Made by a program: the position numbers and the translations under genes. The notes below the pieces were generated by a model. That model made no database searches and was not told the DNA's origin. It saw only the letters and a list, made by a program, of their open reading frames with translations. Shown here one piece after another: positions 11,341 to 24,008 of a stretch of 64,000 nt of DNA. Origin of the DNA: Lunularia cruciata. Taxonomy: Eukaryota; Streptophyta; Marchantiopsida; Lunulariales; Lunulariaceae. Position 1 is the first letter of the stretch; the number at the start of each line of letters is the position of its first letter. The stretch is from assembly GCA_948567375.1 (NCBI GenBank), contig OX419762.1, positions 42,575,034 to 42,639,033 on the forward strand, given 5' to 3'.

Positions 11341-12886
11341 GGGATGCTCGAGAAGGTCACTCCACAGGATTCTCAAGCGGTTTGAAGACTGCCATTTGTT
11401 TCAATTGGACGTCGTCGATGAGTCCGCGAACATATGACACAAGTCAACCCATACTTCTGTCGTGTAAAAAGATTCAATTCAGCGTAACAATTCAGTTGCT
11501 TTAGTCATGTAAAGAGATCCATAAAGTGATGTGGAGGACTGTACTTTACAGGTGCAATTCAGTTCTCCTACCATTATCAAGACGAGAATTCATGAGTTGC
11601 TGTATCTCAGATGTTGCGCTTCCCTCACTGGGTGGTGGAATATCAATCTCCAATCTATGGTACACAACAAACTACTCTCATAACTTCAGGTTTCTGACCC
11701 GGATGATAACAGATCAGTGAGATTGGAGTTTTGGACTAATTATCGTGAGGGGAACCGTGAATTCAGCAGAAGGTGGATATATCTTTCCAATGGAGATACC
11801 ATCTATGGCGGATACTACCATGACAAGAGGGTTGTTCGATCAGGGATCGGGGTGCTGAGCAGAGGAGAATTACCGACCTAAGTTACCTTCGTAGTAATAC
11901 AACACCCGACTTCGAACAACAATTAACATCATCGGATCCCACACATCGATGCCGGGGCTGTGGAACAGAAGGTGCTTCCATCGACTTATAATACTGTTTC
12001 GAAGTAGAGAACAAACGCAGATTAAAATAGTGAAACTAAGGCATGTTCTTTCCGGGCTTTAATGTCTTTGGCGTTTAATGTTCTGAACTCTATTCTCTAA
12101 GAAGTTTCTTGTTCAAATCTTACGCACTGATATCTGAGACCGAAATTGACGATGTCTCTCGTCTGATCTAGAATGTATCGAAATATACCTCTCGTTGCAG
12201 TTGCTTGAGAAATCTCGATGCACTTTCAGACACCGGAGGCAAATTACTCAGGAGAGACAAAAAATTTCAAGTTCCGGTCTCTTGAACCCTTTGAGCTCCG
12301 TGGGAGTTCAAAGTTGCCAGTTCTGGCAACATGACTGTGAATTTGCCCTTGGACGAAGAACTATCTCGTAGATCCTAAATGCTCCGCTTCCGGCTGCTTT
12401 GTCAACAAACTGAGCCAGGGAGACCAATGGGGTTCAAGGCCGTCTCTTAGCTGTCCAGCTCTTCCCGAAACACTATGGTACAATAGTGAAAAAATTGTAT
12501 CAGGATCGCTTAAAAGTTGTCTACATTGTGTGATTTCATGATCATAGTATCATGATGCGTTCAAAATGCCCTCTAGGCCGAAGGCTGTGACCACCGGGAT
12601 CACCTCCTTCATCGGATGTAGAGGCTAAGTCCAGGACGATGAAAATTGCATCTGCGTCGGTTCCTTCCTGATAAAATTGGTTCGGCACACCGCGTGAAGG
12701 ACCTCACCATGACCGGCGTAGGTTGCGTCGTCAATGAACCAAGTTTGACGGTCTAAAAACCAGAAGCGCACTGCCAATTAGACCTTAGTCAATGGTGGTA
12801 ATCTCCCCTGCGGTCGACCTCGTACGAGACTTCATTGTAAATCGATGCGATTGCACGTGTCGTTACTCTTCACGACTTCTGTAACC

Positions 12887-14882
12887 TCATCTGTATTTTA
12901 GATCATTCCATGGTCCAGTGTACGCGTTCTCACATCCTCCGGGGCACTTACACTTACCACCTAGAATTTCAGGAAGATTACCGGCATCAATCGTATCCAG
13001 GAGGTCCTCGATCCCCTCATCTTTGTATATGCCGATTTTCTTCTGTGTTTGGTCATCGATAAAGGGGCTCAGCATCTCCCACAACACCTTGAAAGCAACC
13101 GGGGCATTGATGATGATGAGACGCCCTAAATACTCAGGAAAATATGAAGAGAAAAGACGAGCCATTTTTGGTAACACCTTCCGCACGTGCGCGTTTGTGA
13201 AGGTCATTACGCTCTGTTTTCACATGCGATTGGAACAGAACATCTTCGTTAGCATAATACTACCCAATACGGCGTCTGTTCGTGGAGACAATTGATACAG
13301 ATTCAACTCGGTAATCGCTACACTAAGAAGGTAAGTTATGGGGGCAGAAGGCTGCTGCAAGTGAGTGCTCCTCTAAGCATGTTAATCGGCAAGCTATCAA
13401 TCCCATTTCATGTAGCTAAGCGCGAAAAGGCGACCACATAGAACACAAGAAGGGTAGGAAGACCCCATCAAGCCGTACAAGGGAGAGCAAAAGAGTAGTT
13501 AGGTAGGAAGGACAAAATGTTAAGTTTAGCTTGAGAACTTACCACGTCCTTGAGGTCAAGAACGACAGTGGCGCGACCGACGTAATGACCGGCTGCTCTT
13601 GAGCATGCAGGAAGTTTGTTCTCATGCAGGTCTTCCCACACCCACAGCGCTCTCGACAAGAGTCTTTCTTCGGTAGTTTCCCGAAAGACGTCTTTGATTT
13701 TCAATCTGCTATTAAAGAACAAATCATCGTCATTTTCTATCCGTTTATAGAAAGGGAGAAGGAGGACTTCGTCAAATCAACTCAACTGGAACAGAAACCT
13801 ATTAATTTCAAGTATACGTGCATTATTGTAAACATTTGCCCGGCAATTTGCATCATAAGTATAACTCTAGGTAACTTTTACGTGTAATTGATCACGTGTT
13901 CTATACATCAGAGGATTCTGCTCAGAAGAATACGACTCTAACACTGGAACTGACCAAGCAAGCTGCAGAAGTGTACAAATTACCTTGGCAGGAATTGAAT
14001 GTTTACTGGCCGTCCTAACTTATCTGTTTTGTGCCAATTCTGTGGCCAAGCCTCCAGAACTTTATCCAGCTCCGGATATTTGAAGCTCTGCACAAAGAAG
14101 AACTGTTAAGCCAGTTCCACATTGATATAGGCAAACGGATTGTGTACAGCACTAGTGAGTTTTACTTCCCACGAAGAATCGTAGTAAATCCAGCAAGAAT
14201 AACGTCTATGTGATGATTTAGACTGAAATTTCGTCTCCTGAACCGAGATAAAAACAGATTCAAACCTACAGGGGACAGACAGGTCTATCACCTAACGATT
14301 TCGTTTGATGCTTAAAACAACTATCATCTGACATTCATTGCTTCATGTCTGCGTAATGTTCATACAGTTCTCTCGTTTGCGATAAGGTCTCGCAGGAAAC
14401 AGAGATGACGATGACTAGTAGAACACGATACAATAACCAATAGCGCTAACTTTGAGAAGAGATCACAGACACAGAGTATGTGGCTGTCTTGGACCAATCG
14501 GTACATGAAAACTGACAATAACTTCTTCACCTACAGGATGTGGGAGTGGTGTGATAGTTCTGGTAAACAACTTAACTCGGGGGTCGACAATTTTCAAAAC
14601 ACACGGGAAGACAGCGAAGGGAACAAAGCATGGAGCTCCACTATATGATACCTGAAGAAGGGAGTCGATGTCATTGTCGCGGCGCCACTGTACATAATCA
14701 CCATACATAGTAGCCGCTTTCCTAATATCCAACTGTCGAGCACGCAAGAAGCGTACCAGAGTGTCATCGTCGCTCCTCGAAGGACAATGGTAACCTCTGG
14801 CCAGAATGATTCCTTTGAACTTCTTCAAAGAGTCAAGCTCCGCTTCGGTGATATCATCTTCTGATGGAGTAGGATACGGCAT
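12887..14882 (-). CDS. Sec14-like (CRAL-TRIO) lipid-transfer protein, four exons
   Basis: Exons on the minus strand are 14882-14652, 14087 to about 13985, 13705-13543 and 13213-12887. All have GT/AG borders (GTATCA, GTAATT, GTAAGT donors) and give a frame of about 274 residues; the 3' end of exon 2 may be off by one base. Exon 1 encodes the CRAL-TRIO N domain with DTLVRFLRARQLDIRKA and YVQWR. Exon 2 carries the DKLGRPVNIQ strand, exon 3 TTEERLL and TVVLDLKDV. Exon 4 carries YFPEYLGRLIIINAP, the Sec14 gate region, and the Cys-rich end typical of plant single-domain Sec14 proteins (GGKCKCPGGC then GPW). Such proteins exchange phosphatidylinositol and phosphatidylcholine and regulate phosphoinositide signalling in the cytosol. 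The frame also opens upstream at GTG (14912), but an in-frame stop precedes it, so the ATG at 14882 is preferred. It looks functional. Confidence 0.82.
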
Positions 14883-15764
14883 CTTCCAATCTTTGCAACT
14901 CCCAACCTCCACCTGACCACGAGTAATCTATAAAGATATACGGGATAAATAGGAACACCGTACTCAAGGCAGCACAACCGTATCTCACACAGAATTTCAA
15001 ACCTTCTCTTCAGGCCGTCACAAACCGCGTCTAATAAGTAGCTTCCTGATCAGCAAGGACACTCAATCCGCAGAAGGACAAAACTGTTGCTCTAATCAGT
15101 GATGTCTAAGAGCGTTCAAAGCGCTCACAGTGCTGTATTACTATCTCAAATTACTGATCATACAGGAGACTCTCGGCAAAGTGCAGCAAGGAAGCGGACG
15201 CATTAATAGGCTCCGCTTAAACCTCTGTCCTGGTGATCAAGCACTAGACTAAACAAGAGAGACCACAGTGCACCTTCTTGAACCTCTCCAAAAATCTCCA
15301 ACACGCTCAAGACCGAGCACCTTTCAAAATCAGAATGACAGCCGAACGTCTGCTCAATAGAATTACAGACCATACAAGCTGAACCTCTCTCCCCGTTCAA
15401 ATAGAACCAGATGGAGATTAATCCTGCTTCACTCCTCTGCAACTTTCCGGATATAATCACAATTCTGCAACAGGGTATAGAGCAATTTGTCCGGAATGAC
15501 TCAATCCCCCTTCCTTCCGAGCTTCTTCCTAAATTTCAATGCTGTCCATGTCACGATGGCACACGATTTCTGCACTCACTCTGCATCGCTTTTCTGTCGC
15601 TTGTCCCTTCTTCTTTTCTTTCCTTCGTCGCGCGACCTTCCAGCCCAGGCTTCCCTAGCGACGGGGCTTCCAACTGGTCAGCGGCTTCCCAGATTTAGTC
15701 CATCACACCGTCAACTGCCGTAGCTCTTGCCGTTCTTCTCCTGAAGGTTTTAATGGATGGATCC

Positions 15765-15778
15765 ACTGACGCGTCAGT
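15765..15778. promoter_or_regulatory. Perfect 14-bp palindrome with paired TGACG motifs
   Basis: ACTGACGCGTCAGT is its own reverse complement and holds TGACG on each strand, the core bound by TGA-type bZIP factors. It lies about 0.9 kb upstream of the Sec14-like start codon. A regulatory role is speculative. Confidence 0.25.
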
Positions 15779-16513
15779 TGGAAGCTCTCCTTTCTCCTAT
15801 ACATGTCATTGGCATAGGCTTTCACGGTATTACTGGTCGACTTGATTTTCTGGCCCCCTGTTCTGGTCGTACTCAGCAGACAGGGGTTTTGCATTCGGGT
15901 CCTTGTCTTTTCCTTGCGTGCATAAACAGTGTAATTTTCGACTTGTTATACCACTTATTTTACAGTGGTATTCCCATCCTTCTTGTGTTCTATGTGGTCG
16001 CCTTTTCGGACTTATTTGACAGCAAGTCTATATCCGGTGACTGCCATGTGTTAAAGAAAATAGTTGGAATACGTTTTGAAAGGCACAGTACTCGTAGACG
16101 GAGTTGGTGGCAGTTGGCCTCTACTTACATCTGCTTCCACGTTTCATAATATGCCACATCAGCTGAAGGGAAGGTCGACAAGTCCAATATTTCAGCAGAC
16201 AACCCTGAAGCGTACTTAGTTGGCAAGAGTACACAGCCACGTGTGGTGGACCTGCTTTTTACACACAGGTGCTTCGCGGGAAGAGAGCGCCTTAAGATCC
16301 GCCAGTTAACACCAGGTGTCAGAACATCTGGAGCTCCTCGACCTCTTCGTTGGGGAGACGTGATAGACAGGAACAACAAGTCGAATGGTGCGGTAAAGGT
16401 TTTCGTTTATGCGTCTGACTTCTTCAAAGGAACGTACGTTTTCTTTCTACTAACAAACCACGCAAATTTAGGTCTGAAGTATGTGTATGTCCACCGCAGT
16501 CGCTGCGATGCAC

Positions 16514-16777
16514 GAATATATTTGTGCTACAGCAGGGCTAGAATTTGGAGCAGAGTAATACTTCTTGCACGAGATTTCCTTTGAAATTCTTGCATTTCTC
16601 TAGAATGATGAGAAGTATGACTGTATTGAGGAATATGCCTAGAATGATTTGAATATATTTGTGCTACAGCAGGGCCAGAATTTGGAGTAGAGTAATACTT
16701 CTTGTACGAGACTTCCTTTGAAATTCTTGCATTTCTCTAGAATGATGAGAAGTATGACTGTATTGAGGAATATGCCT
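16514..16777. repeat. 127-bp direct tandem duplication
   Basis: Copy 1 is 16514-16640 and copy 2 is 16651-16777, separated by a 10-bp spacer that itself resembles part of the unit. The copies differ at about four positions. It contains no gene that I recognise and is a recent local duplication. Confidence 0.9.
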
Positions 16778-17689
16778 GCCGAAGGAGAAGATTGAATGAA
16801 GAAATTTTTCTTCACCTTCACCCTGCCGTGAAACATAGAACATGTCAACAAGAGCAAGAATCGTTGAACAGTTGCTTTATGAGTTTGATATTTGATACCG
16901 AGTGAATGTACTTACTAGCTTAGAGGCTGTGTCGCGAATAGAGACTTATTGATTACTTTGACTTTTTTATACCAGACATGCGGCATTTGTTGGTCCGTTC
17001 GCCGTCTTGGGCGGTCAAATATACTTGGAATATTTGCTATGTACATTTCTATGCGCTTCGAAGAATATAAGCGAAGTCTCTAGAGTCCAAACCCCGAACT
17101 CTAGGGCAACTTCGAGGACTTGGCCCGTATATCGCGCGGCGAAAGCTGAGATTGAAAGTGATCATGCAAGAAAGCTCTTCGAGACTTGAAATACTACTAA
17201 AGACTATCAGATCTGGGGTATGTTACGAAATGGATATTGTGCCCGAGAGTAATGGCTGATTGAAAATTGTAGTCGTGGGTTAGGAACGCTCGTCTTTGAA
17301 ATGGTAATAATCTTTGGTCGAGTCGTTTCAAGAAGTCTTTAAAGACACGATACAATAAAGTGAATCAAAGCTGTGTATTAGATAGGTGGGATGGTCTCAA
17401 GGCAGCGCTTAGGATGGGTAGGGTTAGATGCACTTAAACATCAAGTTCATCTTGATACCATGAGAACTCCTATTCCAAAAGAATAAAATTGACTAAAGCT
17501 TGTGTTGAAAAACTGTCATCAATATTGATGTAAATCTGCACAACATTTTCAACATACAAGGAACACCAAAAGGCATATCAAACACTTTTGCAGATTTTCT
17601 CTTATTGCAAATCTAGTTGCATGAGTGAGGAATAAAATACTTTTCAACAACTAGTATGAAGGTTCTAAGCTAATGAAGTACTTGGTAAA

Positions 17690-18110
17690 ATATGAAGTAT
17701 CCTAATCAAAATATGAAGTATCACAATCAAATTTCTAAACTTACAAAACTTATCTCTTAGTAAAGCTTTCATATATATTGATTGTTGGTGTTGTTGATGT
17801 AGTTGAAACAGGTTTCATGTTTCTCGTGTAACTATAGTTTATACACTAGCTTGGTAGCACTCTGATTGTCACTGTACATTGGAGTTGGATCATCTTGTCC
17901 AAATTGTAGCTCCTTGAGTGACCTACAAAGCCATACTACTTCTTTGGCAGCTGAACATGTTGCTATGTACTTTGCCGTTGTGTTAGAAGTGATAGTGCAT
18001 TGTTGTCGTTGGCTACTCCAAGCTAGTGGTCCACCATTCATCATTAATATGAAACCAATTTGTGTCTTTTTATTGTCTAAGTCACTTGTTAAATAAGCAT
18101 CAGAGTATCA
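17690..18110 (-). mobile_element. Ty1/copia RNase H fragment
   Basis: Reverse-strand frames match the copia RNase H and polyprotein end: LAWSSQRQ, then TAKYIA, KEVVWLCRSL and MYSDNQSA, followed downstream by an ALLRDKF-like tail. Only about 420 bp of this family is present, without LTRs. It is an old scrap with several breaks. Confidence 0.7.
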
Positions 18111-18164
18111 AACTAGTGTATTAACAAGACCAAAACCTCCACTAAATTATCACAACATTTGCAA

Positions 18165-19543
18165 CGCTAATGCTAGTTTATCTTGATGCTAGAATAGTAG
18201 TGTTTGCAATCATTGTTATTTTAGTAGTTGCTCATGGACTACTTGTTGGTGGTTGGATTTCATGTTAGAGCTATTGATCACATGGTGGGACCAAGTGTCA
18301 CTTGCACTATTTGTATCGTTGGATGTGTTGTTAGTGGCTCTGTTAGGGTTGGAGACATGAGTCGAGCAAAGAGGTACACCTTCAAAGTGCAGCTTTGAAG
18401 AGCTCACTTCTTTGATGTTGAGCCTTCAAGTTATTGGTTATGGTGGATAGAGGCCAACAAGCATCACCTAAAGTCTGTTAGCTAGAGTGGGTGTGGCTTG
18501 ATTCTAATCAATACTTGATTGTTGATAGATTTTTAAGTGAAGACTTGAGTACAGATCTGATTTGAGTGTGATTCAAGTGGAAGAATGAACTGATTATATC
18601 AGAGAAGTGAGAGTTAGGGGGGAATTGGGTGCAAGAACTTAGGGTGATGGTGGTATTGAGGGTGTTGGTGGTACCTCCAAGCACGGTGATCGTTGGTACA
18701 TTTGATTGTGGAGTGATTGTGTGCAGAAGCCCTATTCAAGTTGATGAAGATCTGGCAATGGGGTAGATGGTGGTGCAAATTTGGAGGATTGAATCAATTT
18801 GAGATAATGAGTGTTTGATTTGAGCTCAAGAGGTGAAATCAAGATTGATTTGGTGCAACTTGAGCTCAAAGTGCAAAATTGGAGGTGGATTTGGGAATCC
18901 ATCCTCTCAAATTAGGGATTTGAAGATCCCCATCCTCTCAATTTGGCTTCAGTTGATAGTTAGTTGAGGATTTTGTGAACAACCAACTCAAGAGGAGGTG
19001 CATTAGATTGGCAGAGATTGTCTAGATTTAGAGGTCAAGTTGGTGGAGGTTGTCCAAAGTTGGAGGTTGCATAAAGTGTCCTAGCTAGTGCTTGAGTTGG
19101 TGAAGCTTTGCCACATTTAGAGAAGGTTTACTAAATTTAGAGAGAGTTCAAATTGGCAAAAGGAAATGCCTCATTGGGCAAAATCTACCCACCCTTCTAA
19201 ATTGCACCTAAAGGGTTTGAACCCCAAATCTTTGGTTCCTAGACTAGTGCCATAGTCAATTGGTCCACCTTCATTTGTTGTCCTAGTGACTGATACCTAT
19301 ACACATGTAGCTTTGGCTAGGAGAGACAACTTGATCCCATCCTTGGTGATCTTGGTAGCTTAGGAGTAAGAAGACACTCTTAGTATATCAAATGCTAAAT
19401 GGTGGCAAAGTCACTCTAATGTTGATTTATGAGATGGAGGGTTTTATTTAAGCTCCTTGTGATTGGGCCTTCTCCATTCTTTACTTCCTATTTGTGCATC
19501 ATGTTTGTGTAAGGTGCACTCACCTTGTTAAAGCATTGGTGCT
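18165..19543 (+). mobile_element. Family D fragment: 5' LTR core and leader
   Basis: 18165-18600 matches the 450-bp LTR core of family D. It is followed by ATCAGAG, a partial match to the usual initiator-Met primer site TGGTATCAGAGC, and by leader sequence. The leader is also found at 35174-35800 of the forward D (GGGTGCAAGAACT and later blocks). It stops at 19543 where C2 begins, so C2 probably inserted into it. The rest of this D copy is not seen. Confidence 0.65.
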
Positions 19544-22500
19544 TGTGGTACCCAATTTTTTTTGGGAAAAGTTTCAAGATAGAAAGTGTATTTTTAAGTA
19601 GAAAGGGAAGATAGATGAAGAGAATTTGTGTGTTTTAGATCCAAAGTAAGAGATCCAATTCGACATGTAACACCCATTTGTGCATGTGTGTGGTATTGTG
19701 ATATTTAGCTTGGTATTACAAGTACTTGAGAGATATTATTTATATAGAAATAAAAGATGGTTCTACATTAGTCATATTAGCTAAAATTAGTCATAGCTAA
19801 GATAGAGGGGACCTTACTTTAGAGGAAGTGGAAAAGATGAGCACCACTATTCTGGATTTTAGTGTGTTGACTTGGTATTATTCCTAGGTGTTTGGCTTTG
19901 AGGAAAGAGTTGAGAACTCTTGGACCCGCAAGCCTTTTTGTTTTGGATTCTTCTATAGTCCAAGGATAGCACATGTGAAGGAATCCTTGACTTAGTTGTT
20001 GGGTCAAGATAAGATCACATGCTTAGTGGAATATGCCCATGTGGATAGATATTCCTTTATACTTTTTGACTTTTAGCCTAGTAACTTGAGTTACTCTAGT
20101 AATTAGTAACTTTGGTGCGTAACTATTTCACAAGTATATAAACAAGGGGTGAGGAAGTACTCATCATCCTTTCATTTGCAATTATCTCTCTCATTGAGTT
20201 CTCTAGTGAGCAATGTCTTGAGTATTGGAGTGTTAGCCTTGGAGGAGTATGATAGAGCTCGGGTTCCTTGCCTTCTTAGTCCATGGTGCGCTACCATAAA
20301 GCGATTAGAGGTTCATCTTGAGTGAGAGATAGGCCGGCTCACAGACCCAAGGAAGTAGACTTTGGCTTGGAGGAGATGAAGACTCGGATTGGACTTGGAA
20401 GGATAGAAGATCCAAAGTAAGGACAATTTGGATTGAAATGAGGAATCCAATCCAAGTATCTTCCACAACCTTGACTTGGGCCATACCAACCAAGAAGGTA
20501 CCCTTGCAAATAGTTACTTCATGTGAAGTTAAATTCAAAAGTGACATCAAGCATCCAGAAGAGGTGATTCTTGATTAAATTTTGACAAAAGAATGATGGT
20601 GAATCAAGAGTATAAAATTGAGACTTCATCAAGGAGAATCTGCAATGTTGAAAGATAATCATGTACCTTTTGTAGCTTTGAGAACCTTGTAAGAGTTGAT
20701 AACTTAATTGCAAGATTTTTATTTCCAAAGCCAAGTACCGAAAGAAACACAATATTGTTGAAGGGAGAGAACAAGTTTTGGCCATCTTGGTCCAAAGTCC
20801 TATAATTAGAAGGATATGGTAGCCAAGTTTGAAGTCTTGAATTGACTTTGGATCACTTTCTTAGCATGGATTTGAAATCTCAGTTTTTTAGGATTCATGA
20901 TTGAGATTGTGCCCAATAATTATGAGGATGGTCCAAATGAAGAGTCAAAGAGAGGAAACCCTGCTTGCTAGACTAAGGCAGATTGGAGGCTAGTGTTAGG
21001 AAAGGATACAAGAGAGCTTACAGGGATTGCCTTGATTAGAATTGCAATTTGGTGGAAGAAATAGAGGAATTGAAGGCTTCCTTCAATTAACCTTAGAAGA
21101 AGAATGGATACAAAGAAGATACCTATGTAGACCTGATGAGGCAAAGTATCATTGGGACCATGATGGAAATGATGAAGCTAGATCATAATACATATGTCAT
21201 AAAGCAACAAGCCATGTTCTTCCATCTCATGTTTGCAGGAGAGAGTGTAAACTGTGCAAGATGTTTCTACCTAAGGACAAGGTAGATAGTAGTACAATAG
21301 AGAATGGATTGGCCATCTTGTGCCTTTTGCAGCCCACTTTCATTTAAGTTTGAATTTTCTTAGCCCTAAGGAGAGAAGATAGATGGTATCTCATTTTCAT
21401 CTAGATTTGCATCAAGAAGCAAATAAGGAGGAGCAACGGTACATGGTGGAAGTTCAAGAGAATGATCAATACTTTGCCAAGATTGGTTGGAAGAAGATAT
21501 TGACGGTTCTTGTACCTCAATCAAAGAAGAAGAGCCAACTTGAGGACATTGTGTCTCCAACCAAGAAGAGAGCTACTTGGAGAGTGAATCCAAATCAAGC
21601 TTTAGGAGTGGTGGACCTATCATCAGGGACTAAGGAAGAAGCAAAAGGAGTTGATTCTAATGATGAAAACTTAGAGAGGAGATGACTCTAAAGGGAAAGG
21701 AGTCAATTAGTGAGAGCAAGGAAAGTTCAGCAGCCAAAGGAGGAGGTGGTTGAGGAAGGATTGGATAAAAAGTTCCATACAAAGATTGAATGCATGGAAG
21801 GAGGAGAAACCACTTGCATGGATTTGCCAAACAATGACATTATGGAGAAGAAGAATGAATTTAAGATGTTGTTTTAGAAAGGAGCCCAATCTTGAAGGCT
21901 TGTCAAGGCTATACAAGCCGGGCCAAGTGAACCTATAGGAGGAGAGGAGAGCTCAATGGATTTTAGCTTGAAGTTAAGAAGATCTAGAGTTTGGGTTTTA
22001 GCATTGACAACAATCACAAAAGATGAAGGAGAAACAAACAAAGACACCTTTCAAGGGGTAAACTCTCTTTTGAGTGTGGTTTGTCCATTGTTGGTGTATT
22101 TGCAATGAAGATACTAGAGTCAAAGAAGGAGAATCCAAAGGTAAAGAATGAGCTTCAATTGGTGAAGATGTTTAGGAAAGAAATCTTGCAATTGAGAGCA
22201 AGGTTGTCTCAATGTGAGAAGGAAGCCAAAGTACTTTAGGTTGATATGGCAATCCAACAACAAAGCTTCAATGACTTGCAAGGGAGCTTCAAGCAACATG
22301 GTGGGTACTTAGAGCACCAAAAGGAAGAATTGAGGGAGCATATAGAGGAGCTCAAGAAGAAGGTGGAAGAGTAAGAAGATACATAGACTGACTTAGGCCA
22401 TCAAAGAGTGCAGATCCGTATGCAAGAACAAGCAATGGAGGAGTTGAGGCAAGTCGTAATGGATAAAGATTGGGCTTGGCAACAAGAATTAGCTAGCCAA

Positions 22501-24008
22501 GGAAGAGAGGAGTAGCATCTACAAGATTTGGTGAAGCAGGGTGAAGCTCAAATTGTTTATGCAGAGGTAGAGAGAAAGAAGGTTGAGGTGAAGTATGTTG
22601 AGGAGGTGTAGCTACTTTGTACAAAGTTGGAGGAGGAGGTAACCCAAGGCAAGTCACACTAGTGAGGATGGTTTGGGTATAGATAGTGAAATTACCATGT
22701 AATTGAAGGTGATACACAATATTGTGGCCAAGGTGAAGTTAGAAGAAGCCAAGCTACATGAGCTTAAGTTGCTAATGTAGGATATTAGAAGGAGAAAAGC
22801 AAAAGATACAAAGTTGAATAATTTGTTAATTCATCTAAGAGATAAAGTAGATAGGAAGATGACTGAGGTATGAGTTAATGTATGTCTTAGATTAGATTTA
22901 GTTAAAGTTGATATAGACAATCTTACTTGTACTTTGAGTAAAAGTACCATAGATGATCCAAAGTAGTTGAGATTGGGATGGAAGTGACTTTAGATGAGTT
23001 ACCTGAGTTGTCTGTAATAGTTAGGATAGAGAAAGAAGAGATAGTTAGGACACTTATGACTTCAATCTTAGTTCAGACTAAAGATGTGCCAACAATAGAA
23101 GTAGATGTAGACATAGTTGATGAATCCAAAGTGTAGGAAGCACTTGTGGATAACTTGGGTGAAGAAGCCAAAGTCAAGGTAGTACTCAGATTGGATTAGG
23201 ATAGTAATAGATTTCAGATCTGAAGTGGTAGAATGCTACTTTGTATCTAGAGATTTGTAGGGAATAGAGAAGAAGTTTAGATAGTTTCTATAACTACCAA
23301 GTGATCTGCTTATCTAAAGCAGCAATTAATAGTGTGTTATATTCAATATTGAACAGAAGTTGAATAAAGCAAAGTGCTAAACCAACACTTGTTGTTTCAC
23401 TTAATTTTGAGTATCTAATTTTCTTCATGACTGTGGAGAATTTTGGATTGCAATTCAGAGTGTGTTAGATGTTGGACTCTACAAGTTTGAATTTCCCTCT
23501 ATGTGTTTGATCTTGAGTGGAAAGCATTTGAAGTGATGCCTTGATGTCTATGAGAGCCTTTGAAGTGAGAGCATTTGAAGTGATGCCTTGATGTCTATAT
23601 AGTGTTGGTAGTATCTATCATTTGTGATTGCAGGCCAAAGATCAATGCAAAGTCATTTTGGATAAAGAAGTTGCAACTTTGATGGAAGGGTGGAATGCAA
23701 TTCCAAAGCAAAGTCAGTTTGTGGTGAAGTAGCCTTCTTCAAAATAGTTGAATCCTCAAAATTGAGATTGAATTGGAAAGTACTTGATCAATTGTGATTT
23801 TGAGTGACACTAATTTGTGACAAAGTTGCTATTGAATGCTTGTTACTCTCTTTTGGGTGTGGTTCCTACCCAAGAGACTAAAGATGAAATCAAGAAGAAC
23901 TACATTGTTATAATTTGTTTGTATTTCACCATTCATGATTAGTATATCTATGGGAACAAACAATTACTCACCTATTGATGCAAAATTGATACTTGTTGGG
24001 TTGTCACA
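19544..24008 (+). repeat. C2 5' LTR (interrupted by a solo LTR)
   Basis: Alignable with 25359-28673 over most of its length. Unusually for an LTR, it contains broken stretches that read like coding sequence. These include a block near 21380-21690 (SHFHLDL and a Lys-rich tail) and a heptad-rich coiled-coil block near 22150-22650. Both recur in the 3' LTR at 26190-26400 and 27050-27500. Confidence 0.7.
19666..20343 (+). mobile_element. Solo LTR of family B inside the C2 LTR
   Basis: It starts TGTAACACCC, ends GGCTCACA and matches the family B LTR along its whole length in sense orientation. Flanking 4-mers are gaca and gacc, a near-match to a 4-bp target duplication. It has one copy of the TATA segment that is doubled in the full-length B. 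No internal sequence remains, which is the usual outcome of LTR-LTR recombination. Confidence 0.85.

Larger units (their letters stand above)
10119..12886. other. Intergenic stretch with a weak ORF and a hairpin
   Basis: It holds the promoter side of the LRR gene; a TTTATAAG-like motif lies near 10378-10384 on the minus strand, about 260 nt upstream of that ATG. It also holds a 121-codon open frame (10522-10887), a long hairpin (11241-11340) and an unassigned open segment at 11690-11881. No transposon sequence was recognised. Confidence 0.45.
14883..17689. other. Intergenic stretch, no gene recognised
   Basis: It starts with the promoter and leader side of the Sec14-like gene. An ATG-initiated frame of 130 codons at 15757-16149 (+) has hydrophobic stretches but no recognisable family, and I do not call it a gene. 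A 127-bp tandem duplication lies at 16514-16777 and a 14-bp palindrome at 15765-15778. The last few hundred bases (17380-17690) become AT-rich and lead into the retrotransposon block. Confidence 0.45.

Noticed and set aside
12597-12609. GGATCACCTCCTT, identical to the 3' end of bacterial and plastid 16S rRNA
   Set aside because: Only this 13-mer matches; the preceding conserved 16S bases are absent, so it is not a plastid rRNA insertion.
14883-14912. Upstream GTG start for the Sec14-like protein
   Set aside because: GTG initiation is not expected in a plant nuclear gene and an in-frame stop lies just upstream; the ATG at 14882 is preferred.
15757-16149. 130-codon ATG frame with hydrophobic stretches
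   Set aside because: No family match and no supporting signals; its size is within chance for this amount of non-coding DNA.
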